Shown here in pieces: positions 1 to 7,109 of a stretch of 42,149 nt of DNA. The position numbers were made by a program, and so were the translations under genes. Positions within the stretch are counted from its first letter, which is position 1; each line of letters opens with the position of its first letter. The notes beneath the pieces are model-generated. The model was not told where the DNA came from. It did not search any database and was given only the letters and a program-made list of their open reading frames with translations. Origin of the DNA: Cyanothece sp. BG0011 (GTDB lineage: Bacteria; Cyanobacteriota; Cyanobacteriia; Cyanobacteriales; Microcystaceae). The stretch lies in contig NZ_PRLH01000098.1 in NCBI RefSeq assembly GCF_003013815.1, forward strand, positions 1-42,149, written 5' to 3'.

Positions 1-101
1 CCAAAACTTGTGTCATAGTCTTATCTTTTTTGTTGTGCATAAAGTCTTAGTTTAGCTAATCTTTTATCACTTAATCTAATTGTAAAGTTTTTCTTGACCA
101 T
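1..101 (-). pseudogene. Fragment of a small RHH/CopG-like protein, frameshifted and cut by window edge
   Basis: Reading the minus strand from the ATG at 101 gives MVKKNFTIRLSDKRLAKLRL followed by YAQQK. This is the typical start of small cyanobacterial ribbon-helix-helix proteins: a basic beta strand, then a helix. The frame then hits a TAA just after an A6 run (plus-strand T 26-31). Skipping one A of the run restores DKTMTQVL, which continues the expected helix up to the edge. It is divergent from the tnpB remnant at 182-1516, and such small genes are often seen beside TnpB elements. The family call is from pattern recognition. The frameshift is read directly, but whether the intact gene lies beyond the edge is unknown. 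Confidence 0.45.
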
Positions 102-181
102 ATTGGCAATGCCATTGCAAAACGCTATAATCATAACATGAATTACCAAACTCAAGAAAATCTTATTAACAGGTAATATAG

Positions 182-1516
182 ATGATGAGGCTCACGCTTA
201 CCTTTTTATGGTGTTGTGAGCAATCAAATAAACTATATAACTCTGTTTTATTTTCAATTCGTCAAGATTACTTTGAAAACTGTAATTACAAAACTTGGTT
301 TGATAACAATGATAATTACAGAAGAAGTCCTCGTTTAAGACGGATTAAAGTTAGTTATGCTCAATTATGTAAAGATTTTAAAGATAACGTCCATTATCAG
401 GCAATAGGAGGTCAACAAGGACAACAGACTATTAAGTCAGTAGTAGAAGCCATAAAAGGATATAACAAGCTTTTACCAATGTGGTTTAATGGAGAATTAA
501 AAGACAAACCTAAAATCCCTAATTATCGCAAAAAAAGGGCTTTATCAAGTTGCTTTTACTTCTCAAAACATTCGTTATGAACCACAGATCAGAATTTGTC
601 ATTTGCCTATCGCCAATTCTCAAAGAAAAGAATTAGAAAACCCATCAGTTATTATTCCTAGTGGAGCTAATTTTCAATTCTTAGATATAGCAGAGATAAG
701 AAATTGTTCCTCAAAATGGTAAATTATGGGCAGAATATGTCTATAAAACTCAGTTGGTCAAAGCTTCTAACCTTGATTATTCTCATGCTCTTGCCATTGA
801 TCATGGGGTTGACAATTGGCTTAGTTCTGTAACAACCAAAGGTAAATCTTTTATTGTCAATGGTAGAAGAATTAAGTCAATTAATCAGAGATATAATCGC
901 TTTGTCGCTAAGTATAAACAGGGAAAATCCCAAGATTACTGGGATGATAAATTAGAGCAGGTCACTCACAGGCGTAACTGTCAAATGAGAGACGCTATTA
1001 ATAAAGCAGCAAGGTTTGTCATTAATTACTGCTTAAAACATCAAATTGGTAACATTGTTTTTGGTTGGAATGATAGACAAAAAGAGTCAATTAATATAGG
1101 GAAAACTAATAATCAAAACTTTGTACAAATTCCAACGGCAAGACTTAAAAATCGTATTCAACAATTAGCTGAATCAGTAGGAATTATCTTTACTGAAATT
1201 GATGAAGCGTATAGCTCAAAAGCCAGTTTCCTTGATGATGATTTAGTCCCGAATTATGGTGAAAAACCCAAAGGGTATAAGTTTTCAGGGAAACGATTTA
1301 AGCGTGGATTATATAAAACAGCTAAAGGCTGGTTAGTAAACGCTGATATTCAGGCAGCAGCAAATCTGTTAAAAAAAGGTAGCCACACAGCTAGGAATAA
1401 ACCTAGCCAGGGTGGTTAAGGAATGTTTGACTGTTCCTAAACGCTATGAGCTTGATGGACTATCTCGATCATATCGTAAGCAAGCGGAAATGTGGCTTCA
1501 GCCCATTGAAGCTTAA
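182..1516 (+). pseudogene. tnpB: tnpB (RNA-guided nuclease of IS605 elements), three frame breaks
   Basis: Three reading-frame shifts interrupt an otherwise recognisable TnpB. The first is at the A7 run 530-536, after PNYRKK; the next frame continues as GLYQVAFTSQNIRYEP. The second is at AAA 701-703, continuing as IRIVPQNGKLWAEYVYKTQ. The third is at the A7 run plus GG (1371-1379), continuing as VATQLGINLARVVKECLT and ending in QPIEA at 1516. Each break is mended by dropping one base. RuvC-like segments are LAIDHGVDN (first Asp) and LVNADIQAAANLL (last Asp). The usual RuvC-II glutamate segment reads IVFGWNDRQKES, without the expected Glu, while EIDEAYSSKASFLDDD downstream offers candidate glutamates. 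No CxxC zinc-finger pairs are seen. This matches the TnpB group with a displaced RuvC-II residue and no zinc finger. The N-terminal start is uncertain. Probably inactive as encoded. Confidence 0.8.
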
Positions 1517-1557
1517 CCGCTTAGAATCCAGGCGTTTTTAAACCCTGGAGAAGTCAA
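1517..1557 (+). ncRNA. Right-end hairpin, possible 3' end of an omega RNA scaffold
   Basis: TCCAGG (1527-1532) pairs with CCTGGA (1544-1549) around an 11-base loop, and AGAAGTCAA follows. In IS605-type elements the tnpB 3' end plus right end is transcribed as the guide (omega) RNA, with the guide starting just outside the right end. By that rule a guide would begin near 1558. The hairpin is seen directly; the RNA role is inferred from the family and may be defunct here because tnpB is broken. Confidence 0.35.
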
Positions 1558-1602
1558 TTCTATGATTGATACTATACTAGAAAGCAGTCAGAGATAGTTA
1601 AT

Positions 1603-2316
1603 ATGAGTGATAACAATGAGATGTTAAAAGCAGTTATTTTTGATTTTAATGGGGTGATTATTAATGATGAAGATATTCATCACGAATTGATCAATGATAT
1701 TTTATTAGGAGAAAACTTACGTCCTGATGCTTCGGAATATCAAGACTTGTGTTTAGGGAGAAGCGATCGCGCTTGTTTATTAGATGTTTTATCCCGTCGC
1801 GGAAGAATGGTATCTGATGAGTATTTAGATAATTTAATTGAAGCCAAAACTACCGCTTATCGTCAAAAAATAGAGGCTTTAGATGAACTTCCTATTTATC
1901 CCGAATTAAAAGATTTTTTAACCCATTTACAACAGCATAATTTAAGAATTGGATTAGTCACCGGTACCATCGCATCTGAGGTTAAATTTATTTTAGAAAA
2001 AGCGGATATCTTAAACTATTTTGAGGTGATTGTTGGCGGTGATGAAATTCCTAGAAGTAAACCAGAACCGGACGGTTATTTATTAGCGGTTGAAAGGTTT
2101 AATGAATTAGATAATACCTTAGAATTAACCCCCGAAAGTTGTTTAGTCATTGAAGATACACCAGCAGGAATTGAAGCAGCAAAACGGGCTAAAATGCAAG
2201 TGGTAGGAATTGCAAATACTTATCCTTATCACTTTATGCAAAGACTCTCTAATTGGGCGATCGATTATTTTTCGGATTTAGATATAGAAAGAGTAGAAAA
2301 AAGTTTAACACTATAA
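1603..2316 (+). CDS. HAD-superfamily hydrolase, beta-phosphoglucomutase-like, with DxN motif I
   Basis: A 237-residue subfamily IA haloacid dehalogenase-like protein, probably a soluble phosphatase or phosphomutase of unknown substrate. Motif I is VIFDFNGVI, with nucleophile Asp14 and Asn16 where most phosphatases and phosphomutases have the second Asp. Motif II is GLVTGT (Thr120), motif III is RSKPEPDGY (Lys153), and motif IV is LVIEDTPAGI (Glu184, Asp185). A helical cap sits between motif I and residue about 100. Length is normal for the family. Start at ATG 1603; a second ATG six codons later is possible. It ends exactly where the convergent Uma2 gene ends, with no bases between. The Asn should weaken general acid/base chemistry, so the activity may differ from true beta-phosphoglucomutase. 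Confidence 0.85.
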   Translation: MSDNNEMLKAVIFDFNGVIINDEDIHHELINDILLGENLRPDASEYQDLCLGRSDRACLLDVLSRRGRMVSDEYLDNLIEAKTTAYRQKIEALDELPIYPELKDFLTHLQQHNLRIGLVTGTIASEVKFILEKADILNYFEVIVGGDEIPRSKPEPDGYLLAVERFNELDNTLELTPESCLVIEDTPAGIEAAKRAKMQVVGIANTYPYHFMQRLSNWAIDYFSDLDIERVEKSLTL

Positions 2317-2958
2317 TTAAGTAAAATGGCGAACCCATTGACGAAAATCTCGCAGGGTTTTTGTTTCACCATCCCTTAAACTTTGTTGAAGAAAGGGTAT
2401 AAGTTGCGACAATTCTAACCAAGAAAATGTTAAACTATATTTAGATTCTTCATAATATTGACTATCATTATTGAGAACAAAACCCGTTAAATTATTTCCA
2501 TTGTATCGCCAAATCTCAGTAACGCCTAAAACAGCATAAATGGGTAACTTATTGAGAGAACTATTACTCATATCAATTTCTAGAATTAAATCAGGTGGTG
2601 GATCAAAATCTAGTCTAATATCCTGTTTATGTCTTACAAGGGGTTCATTTTTGAGATAATAACAAGCATCCGGTTCAACTCCTTTTTTTATGGTCTCTTT
2701 TTTTAACGTCAGTGACCCCATTTTTTTGATATTTAAGTTCATTTCATCAGCAATAATTGCAATTAAATCAGAAATAAAACATTTACTATGTTCATGTTCT
2801 CCTAATGGGGTCATAATTTCTAGCATTCCTTCATTATAGGCTAAAAGACTTGAACGATTATTACCTAATTCTTGGAGAAGTTGCTGAAAGGTTTCCCAGG
2901 TTATCTGATTAAGAATGACTCGATTTTCAGGAATAGTTACGGGGACTGTTTGTATCAT
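2317..2958 (-). CDS. Uma2/DUF820-family putative PD-(D/E)xK nuclease
   Basis: A 213-residue member of the large cyanobacterial Uma2 (DUF820) family, which has a restriction-endonuclease-like fold but no settled function. Visible core elements are an N-terminal helix region with ITWETFQQLL, the strand LAYNEGMLEIMTPLGEHE, GVEPDACYYL (Glu95, Asp97), PPDLILEIDMSNSS (Asp123, Glu127) and AVLGVTEIWRYNG. These carry the acidic residues expected of the PD-(D/E)xK site. Single gene, convergent with the HAD gene and abutting it at the stop. The family is strongly expanded in cyanobacteria and often sits in accessory stretches; a second, different member is at 17451-18086. Confidence 0.85.
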   Translation of the reverse strand: MIQTVPVTIPENRVILNQITWETFQQLLQELGNNRSSLLAYNEGMLEIMTPLGEHEHSKCFISDLIAIIADEMNLNIKKMGSLTLKKETIKKGVEPDACYYLKNEPLVRHKQDIRLDFDPPPDLILEIDMSNSSLNKLPIYAVLGVTEIWRYNGNNLTGFVLNNDSQYYEESKYSLTFSWLELSQLIPFLQQSLRDGETKTLRDFRQWVRHFT

Positions 2959-3047
2959 AAGACATGAGGGGAAAAATAACCTACTTATCTATTTTACATT
3001 TATTATGGAGGTAGATTGATAATAATAGCATAGAGGATAAGATAAAA

Positions 3048-3677
3048 ATGACTGATTCTATTTCTCAAGAGCAAGCTCAAGCTATATTAAGATGGTTAAA
3101 TAATAATCGTGAGAGGGTTCTTGATTTATATAAGGATCAATATATTGCTTATAATGAAAAGGGTATAGTTGCTCATGGTGAAAAGTTACAACCTGTTTTA
3201 GAAGAAGCAGAAGCAACTCATCAAACTTTTGTTATTTATTTGGTTCCTCGCAAGCATTATTCAATCCAAATTTTACCGATTCAATTTCGTTCTGTCGTTC
3301 GTCATAATTGGCAACCCAACTATTTAGTAAAATCAAAACATAATCAAATTAAAATTAAGACAACTATGTTAGTTGATTCTGGGGCAGAAGTTAGCTTAAT
3401 ATCGTATAAAATGGGTCAAGATTTAGGTTATCAATTAGCAGATGCAGAGTCGATTTTAGTCGCTGAAACCATTGGAGGAAATGTAGAATATGTTTTGCGT
3501 AATGTAGAACTCACCATTGATCATCATCAATTAATTGCACCTGTTGCTTGGTTACAAACACCAACGGATACAGAACAATCATTATTAGGGAGAGAAGTTA
3601 TTTTTGATAAGTTTAATATTGAATTTAGACAAGCAGAAGAAAAAATCATTTTTACATGGCGAGATAATAAAATATAA
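3048..3677 (+). CDS. DUF5678 plus retropepsin-like aspartyl protease protein
   Basis: A 209-residue protein with two parts. Residues about 15-70 (LYKDQYIAYNEKGIVAHGEK onward, ending in IYLVP) match the short DUF5678 pattern of 'how much of X is it aware of' beta strands. Residues about 100-200 look like a single-domain retroviral-type aspartyl protease: MLVDSGAEVSLIS with catalytic Asp110 in a DSGA motif, then a GG-containing flap-like stretch near residue 144, then SLLGREVIFDKFNIEF, the conserved strand-helix near the end. One active-site Asp means it would act as a homodimer. There is no signal peptide or membrane segment, so it is probably cytosolic. Substrate unknown. Likely its own transcription unit, divergent from the Uma2 gene. 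Fold call is from motifs only. Confidence 0.65.
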   Translation: MTDSISQEQAQAILRWLNNNRERVLDLYKDQYIAYNEKGIVAHGEKLQPVLEEAEATHQTFVIYLVPRKHYSIQILPIQFRSVVRHNWQPNYLVKSKHNQIKIKTTMLVDSGAEVSLISYKMGQDLGYQLADAESILVAETIGGNVEYVLRNVELTIDHHQLIAPVAWLQTPTDTEQSLLGREVIFDKFNIEFRQAEEKIIFTWRDNKI

Positions 3678-4179
3678 GGTGGGCAATACTAATTCATGAG
3701 AGATATGATCAAAAATTCAATATTATTTCCTACCAAGATGAAAATTGAGTTATTTTTCTAATTTGTCCACCCTACAAACTAGGACAAGATAGAGATGACT
3801 AATTTTATTAAATTTCATTAAACTTCTAATATTATTAGAATTATCAGTTAAGATTTATGATAAGACTCATGGTAAAAGTTAGGTATTTAAAAATAAGGAT
3901 TAATATAGAGATGTAAAGAATAATAATAATTATGTCACAAAATATCAAAATAAATTGATTAATGTAACAGTCATAACGTTGGTATCATTTTTGACTTAAT
4001 AAAGTGAGTTATTGATCATAGAGTTAAAACAGAACTTGAGTCATTGAAAAAGAAATCAGAACAGGCAAATCAGGAAAAAAGTTGTTGAATTATTAATACC
4101 AATTCTGTGAAATAGAGCCGAAATGGAGTAAAGAACTCCTGGCTAGGAAACTCCTGATTTAAGAATATTTCGTTAATTT
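3678..4179. other. AT-rich intergenic stretch, no intact gene
   Basis: About 500 bases with frequent stops in all frames. GGTGGGCAA (3679-3687) and TTGTCCACC (near 3761-3769) form an imperfect inverted repeat about 90 bases across, possibly the ends of a degenerate small repeat. Near 4012-4088 a short open stretch reads as a lysine/glutamate-rich helix (KTELESLKKKSEQANQEKS) ending at a stop; it may be a gene remnant, but I cannot identify it. Confidence 0.4.
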
Positions 4180-4197
4180 TTGAAGGAGCTAATCAAA

Positions 4198-4557
4198 TTG
4201 GAGAGTCAACATCGTGAGAAAATTAATTCAAAATTAAAGCTTCGAGCCTTCAAAATTAATAACATTATTAATTGGATGGCAGCAGGGTTGAGAAATGACC
4301 AGATCAAAGTTCAGGCTAGAAATTTCTGGAAATTATCAGAACTTCAATTTGACGTTCTCCTTAGACAAGCTAAAGAACAACTTAAAGAGGATCTTCCTTG
4401 TACGCGCGAAGAAAGATTAACAGCTTTATTTGCCCAGGCTCATTTAATTTGTCAGGATACTAGGGACTCCCAAGAGTCTCTTATGGTTTTAGACGGGATT
4501 ACCCTCGAAATAGAATTGCTATTAGAATCGAAGCCTATTTATGAGTTCCCTCATTAA
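4198..4557 (+). CDS. Small helical protein resembling a phage terminase small subunit
   Basis: About 119 residues from TTG 4198, which has AAGGAG (4184-4189) at a good spacing; an in-frame TTG at 4180 has no such site, so 4198 is preferred. The first half has a helix-turn-helix-like run: INNIINWMAAGLRNDQIKVQ followed by FWKLSELQFDVLLRQAKEQL. This resembles the pattern of cyanobacterial proteins annotated as terminase small subunits, where a DNA-binding HTH precedes a helical oligomerisation region; here the second half (ERLTALFAQAHLICQ onward) would be that region. No large terminase or other phage gene is nearby, so it could be a phage relic or a domesticated DNA-binding protein. Assignment is tentative; the reading frame itself is well supported. 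Confidence 0.5.
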   Translation: MESQHREKINSKLKLRAFKINNIINWMAAGLRNDQIKVQARNFWKLSELQFDVLLRQAKEQLKEDLPCTREERLTALFAQAHLICQDTRDSQESLMVLDGITLEIELLLESKPIYEFPH

Positions 4558-4569
4558 ATTCTTAAATTC

Positions 4570-4601
4570 AGCAATTCTCATTAATGAGCATGATTACTAA
4601 G
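4570..4601. repeat. Copy 1 of a short dispersed element (also at 18090-18123)
   Basis: AGCAATTCTCAT...GATTACTAAG shares its two ends with 18090-18123 (AGCAATTCCCAT...GACTACTAAG), while the middles differ. Here the middle holds the 12-base palindrome CTCATTAATGAG (near 4577-4588). Both copies lie just after the stop codon of a plus-strand gene. Function unknown. Confidence 0.35.
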
Positions 4602-4663
4602 CCAAAATAGAATGTATTGATAATATGCCCAAAATTATTCGAGAATTTAACACATTAATTAAA

Positions 4664-4695
4664 CTTCTGACTTCTGACTTCTGACTTCTGACTTC
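4664..4695. repeat. Heptamer tandem repeat (CTTCTGA)x4.6
   Basis: Four perfect copies of CTTCTGA (4664-4691) and a partial fifth, ending two bases before the tldD stop codon. The same unit recurs in the block at 12425-12450. It belongs to the set of 7-bp-period arrays in this window. Confidence 0.9.
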
Positions 4696-4696
4696 A

Positions 4697-6088
4697 TTAA
4701 ACTTCTCCCCCAATCACTACATCTTTAATTCTTAAACTCGGTCCTCCACAACCCACAGCTAAACCACTTTGTCCCCCTTTACCACAACCTCCTGATTCAT
4801 CCCAATAAAAATCATCTCCGATGCCTTCAATATTTGCCAAAGTTTTAAACACATTCCCCGATAAAGTAACATCTCTTACCGGTTCACAAATCTGGCCATT
4901 TCTTATCATCCAAGCTTCACCGGCACTAAAGGTAAACATCTCACCATTAGTCATTCCCCCTAACCAATTTTTCGCATAAACCCCTTCTTTTATTCCTGAA
5001 AATAAATCCTTAACGGGCGTATTTCCTCGTTCAATCCATGTATTTGTCATACGAACAATTGGAGGATAATGATAATTTAAACAGCGAGCATTTCCTGTGG
5101 GTTTCTCCTCTAATTTTCCTGCAGTTTCACGGGAATGTAAACGCCCTACCATCACACCATCTTTGATTAATTGGGTAGTGGTTGCAGGTACCCCTTCATC
5201 ATCATAATAATAACTACCTCGATGACCTTCTGGGGCAGCCCCGTCAAAAATTTGTAGGGTATCGGGGCCGAATTTTCGCCCGAAACTCATAACCTCCAAA
5301 AAATCAGGGTTTTCGTATAACATATCCGCTTCTGAGAGGTGGCCAAATGCCTCATGAACGAACAACCCTGTTAAAATGGGGTCGATCACTACTGTATAGC
5401 GATCGCCTTTTACGGGGGGCAAAACCAAGGCATTGACAGCACGTTTGGCCGCCCCTTCTACCTGTTCATCCAGTCCCAACAGATCATCATAACCGCGCCG
5501 TGATCCAGTGGTTTCTCGTCCCGTTTGTACCGTGTCCCCATTTCTCGCAGTGGCCGAAAAACGCATTTCAAGATCCGCCCAAGATTGCTCAATTAATGTC
5601 CCTTCTGAGGTGGCTAAAATGATGCTCTGGTTGCTGTCTCCATAGCGCACGACGGTGGTGGTAATTTGGTCGTTTAACCCCCGTAGAATGGCGTTGTAGT
5701 GGTCACACAGTGCCTTTTTTTCGGCCAGGGGAACTTGTCTGGGATCTCGTCCGGTTAAGGGTAAATGACAAGTGGTTTGGATAGGTGCAATGTCAGCTAA
5801 AATCGTCTCGTCATCCCCGATAATTTTAGCTGAGGCGATCGCTTCTTCAATGCGTTGGGGTAAGGTGGATAATTGGTTAAACGTCGCAAACCCCCATCCC
5901 CCTTTATAACAGGCTCTAACTTGTCCTCCTGTAGAAATGCCTTCACTGAGGGTGTCTATCTTGTCTCCTCGTAGCATGATGCTGGTGCCTTGGGAGGTTT
6001 CGAGGCGAATGGCTAAATAGTCAACGCGATCGCGGTTTTTAGCGATTAAATCAGTCAAAATGTTTTTATACTCAGCAAGATTAGTCAT
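4697..6088 (-). CDS. tldD: TldD-type zinc metalloprotease
   Basis: A 463-residue member of the TldD/PmbA (TldE) family. In other bacteria TldD pairs with TldE to degrade unfolded peptides, for instance in maturation of microcin B17 and in CcdA turnover. The zinc site is HEAFGH (residues 245-250) in the segment VIDPILTGLFVHEAFGH; the C-terminal region has the family's GQICEPVRDVTLSGNVF and a Cys/Gly-rich end (GGCGKGGQSGLAVGCGG). Length is close to E. coli TldD (481). It is the last gene of the minus-strand run, 42 bases after lipA, so co-transcription is likely. The partner tldE is not in the window. Start at ATG 6088. Confidence 0.93.
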   Translation of the reverse strand: MTNLAEYKNILTDLIAKNRDRVDYLAIRLETSQGTSIMLRGDKIDTLSEGISTGGQVRACYKGGWGFATFNQLSTLPQRIEEAIASAKIIGDDETILADIAPIQTTCHLPLTGRDPRQVPLAEKKALCDHYNAILRGLNDQITTTVVRYGDSNQSIILATSEGTLIEQSWADLEMRFSATARNGDTVQTGRETTGSRRGYDDLLGLDEQVEGAAKRAVNALVLPPVKGDRYTVVIDPILTGLFVHEAFGHLSEADMLYENPDFLEVMSFGRKFGPDTLQIFDGAAPEGHRGSYYYDDEGVPATTTQLIKDGVMVGRLHSRETAGKLEEKPTGNARCLNYHYPPIVRMTNTWIERGNTPVKDLFSGIKEGVYAKNWLGGMTNGEMFTFSAGEAWMIRNGQICEPVRDVTLSGNVFKTLANIEGIGDDFYWDESGGCGKGGQSGLAVGCGGPSLRIKDVVIGGEV

Positions 6089-6130
6089 AAATTTAGAGAT
6101 AGAAATTTTATATTAGTTTAATGCTCGAAT

Positions 6131-7027
6131 CTACGCTTCTCCTGCATGATAGGAACTCCGAACCAATGGACCGGAACGAACATGAGAGAAACCGAGAGAA
6201 CGAGCGATCTCTCCTAAGTTTTCAAATTCTTCAGGGGTCCAATATTTCTGCACTGGAAGATGGGCTAAAGAAGGACGCATATACTGCCCTAAGGTTAGGC
6301 GATCGCATTTCACCCGTCTTAAATCCTTTAACGTGGTGATAATTTCTGTTTCTGTTTCCCCGTGACCTAACATTAACCCTGATTTTGTGGGTATAGTTGG
6401 GTCGATTTCTTTAACCCATCGTAGCACGTCAAGCGATCGCTCGTATTTTGCCCCTCGTCTCACTGGACCTTGCAGACGTTGCACCGTTTCGAGATTATGG
6501 TTGTAGCAAGCCGGTTTTGCCCCTACAACGGTTCTAATTCGTTCTTTTTGACTTTTTTGACCTCCTTTCCCTCCCCAAAAGTCTGGGGTTAAGATTTCTA
6601 TATCGGTGTGGGGGTTAAGGGTACGAATAGCTCTCATGGTTTTAACGAACCATTGGGATCCACCGTCTTCTAAATCATCTCTGGCAACGGAGGTCAGGAC
6701 AACGTAGGTTAATCCTAATAATTTAACCGATTCTGCCACTTTTTGGGGTTCGTCGGGGTCTAAGGCCATGGGTGCATGACCTTTATCCACTTGACAAAAA
6801 GCACAAGAACGGGTGCAGGTTTGCCCCATTAATAGAAAGGTGGCTGTTTTCTTACTGTAACATTCTCCTCGATTGGGACAACGGCCTTCTTCACAAATGG
6901 TATGAATATTACGAGTTTTTATAATTTTTTGAACGGTAGAAAGTTCACTGGCTTTCCCTATGGGTTTTTTTAACCAAGAGGGAATTGGAGTTACATTAAT
7001 ATCATTTCTCAGAGAACTTTTAGCCAT
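6131..7027 (-). CDS. lipA: Lipoyl synthase
   Basis: A 298-residue radical-SAM enzyme that inserts two sulfurs into the octanoyl chain on lipoyl domains of pyruvate dehydrogenase and glycine cleavage proteins. The auxiliary [4Fe-4S] cluster ligands are [12 protein letters not shown] (Cys45, Cys50, Cys56). The radical-SAM cluster ligands are CTRSCAFC (Cys71, Cys75, Cys78). The C-terminal serine motif RSSYH (290-294) supplies the unusual Ser ligand of the auxiliary cluster. All catalytic residues are present and the length is normal. It sits between the giant membrane protein gene (82 bases upstream) and tldD (42 bases downstream), all on the same strand. Start at ATG 7027. Confidence 0.96.
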   Translation of the reverse strand: MAKSSLRNDINVTPIPSWLKKPIGKASELSTVQKIIKTRNIHTICEEGRCPNRGECYSKKTATFLLMGQTCTRSCAFCQVDKGHAPMALDPDEPQKVAESVKLLGLTYVVLTSVARDDLEDGGSQWFVKTMRAIRTLNPHTDIEILTPDFWGGKGGQKSQKERIRTVVGAKPACYNHNLETVQRLQGPVRRGAKYERSLDVLRWVKEIDPTIPTKSGLMLGHGETETEIITTLKDLRRVKCDRLTLGQYMRPSLAHLPVQKYWTPEEFENLGEIARSLGFSHVRSGPLVRSSYHAGEA

Positions 7028-7109
7028 TACTTATAAACTTAATTCCAATCACTATTAATTATCTATTATCTATTATAGCTTGTCAATTAGTTGCCTGATA
7101 ATAATTATA

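Larger units (their letters stand above)
102..1557 (+). mobile_element. Degenerate IS200/IS605-family element carrying a TnpB gene only
   Basis: The element has a broken tnpB (about 182-1516) followed within 15 bases by a short right-end hairpin (1527-1549) and the sequence GTCAA (1553-1557), an arrangement typical of IS605-type right ends. No Y1 transposase (tnpA) is visible, so the element would be non-autonomous. The left boundary cannot be placed from sequence alone; the start given is only the edge of the divergent RHH fragment. No target-site duplication is expected for this family. Confidence 0.6.

Noticed and set aside
6121-6339. Plus-strand 72-codon open frame
   Set aside because: Lies antisense to the lipA 3' end, whose product is fully conserved; no ribosome binding site or family likeness.
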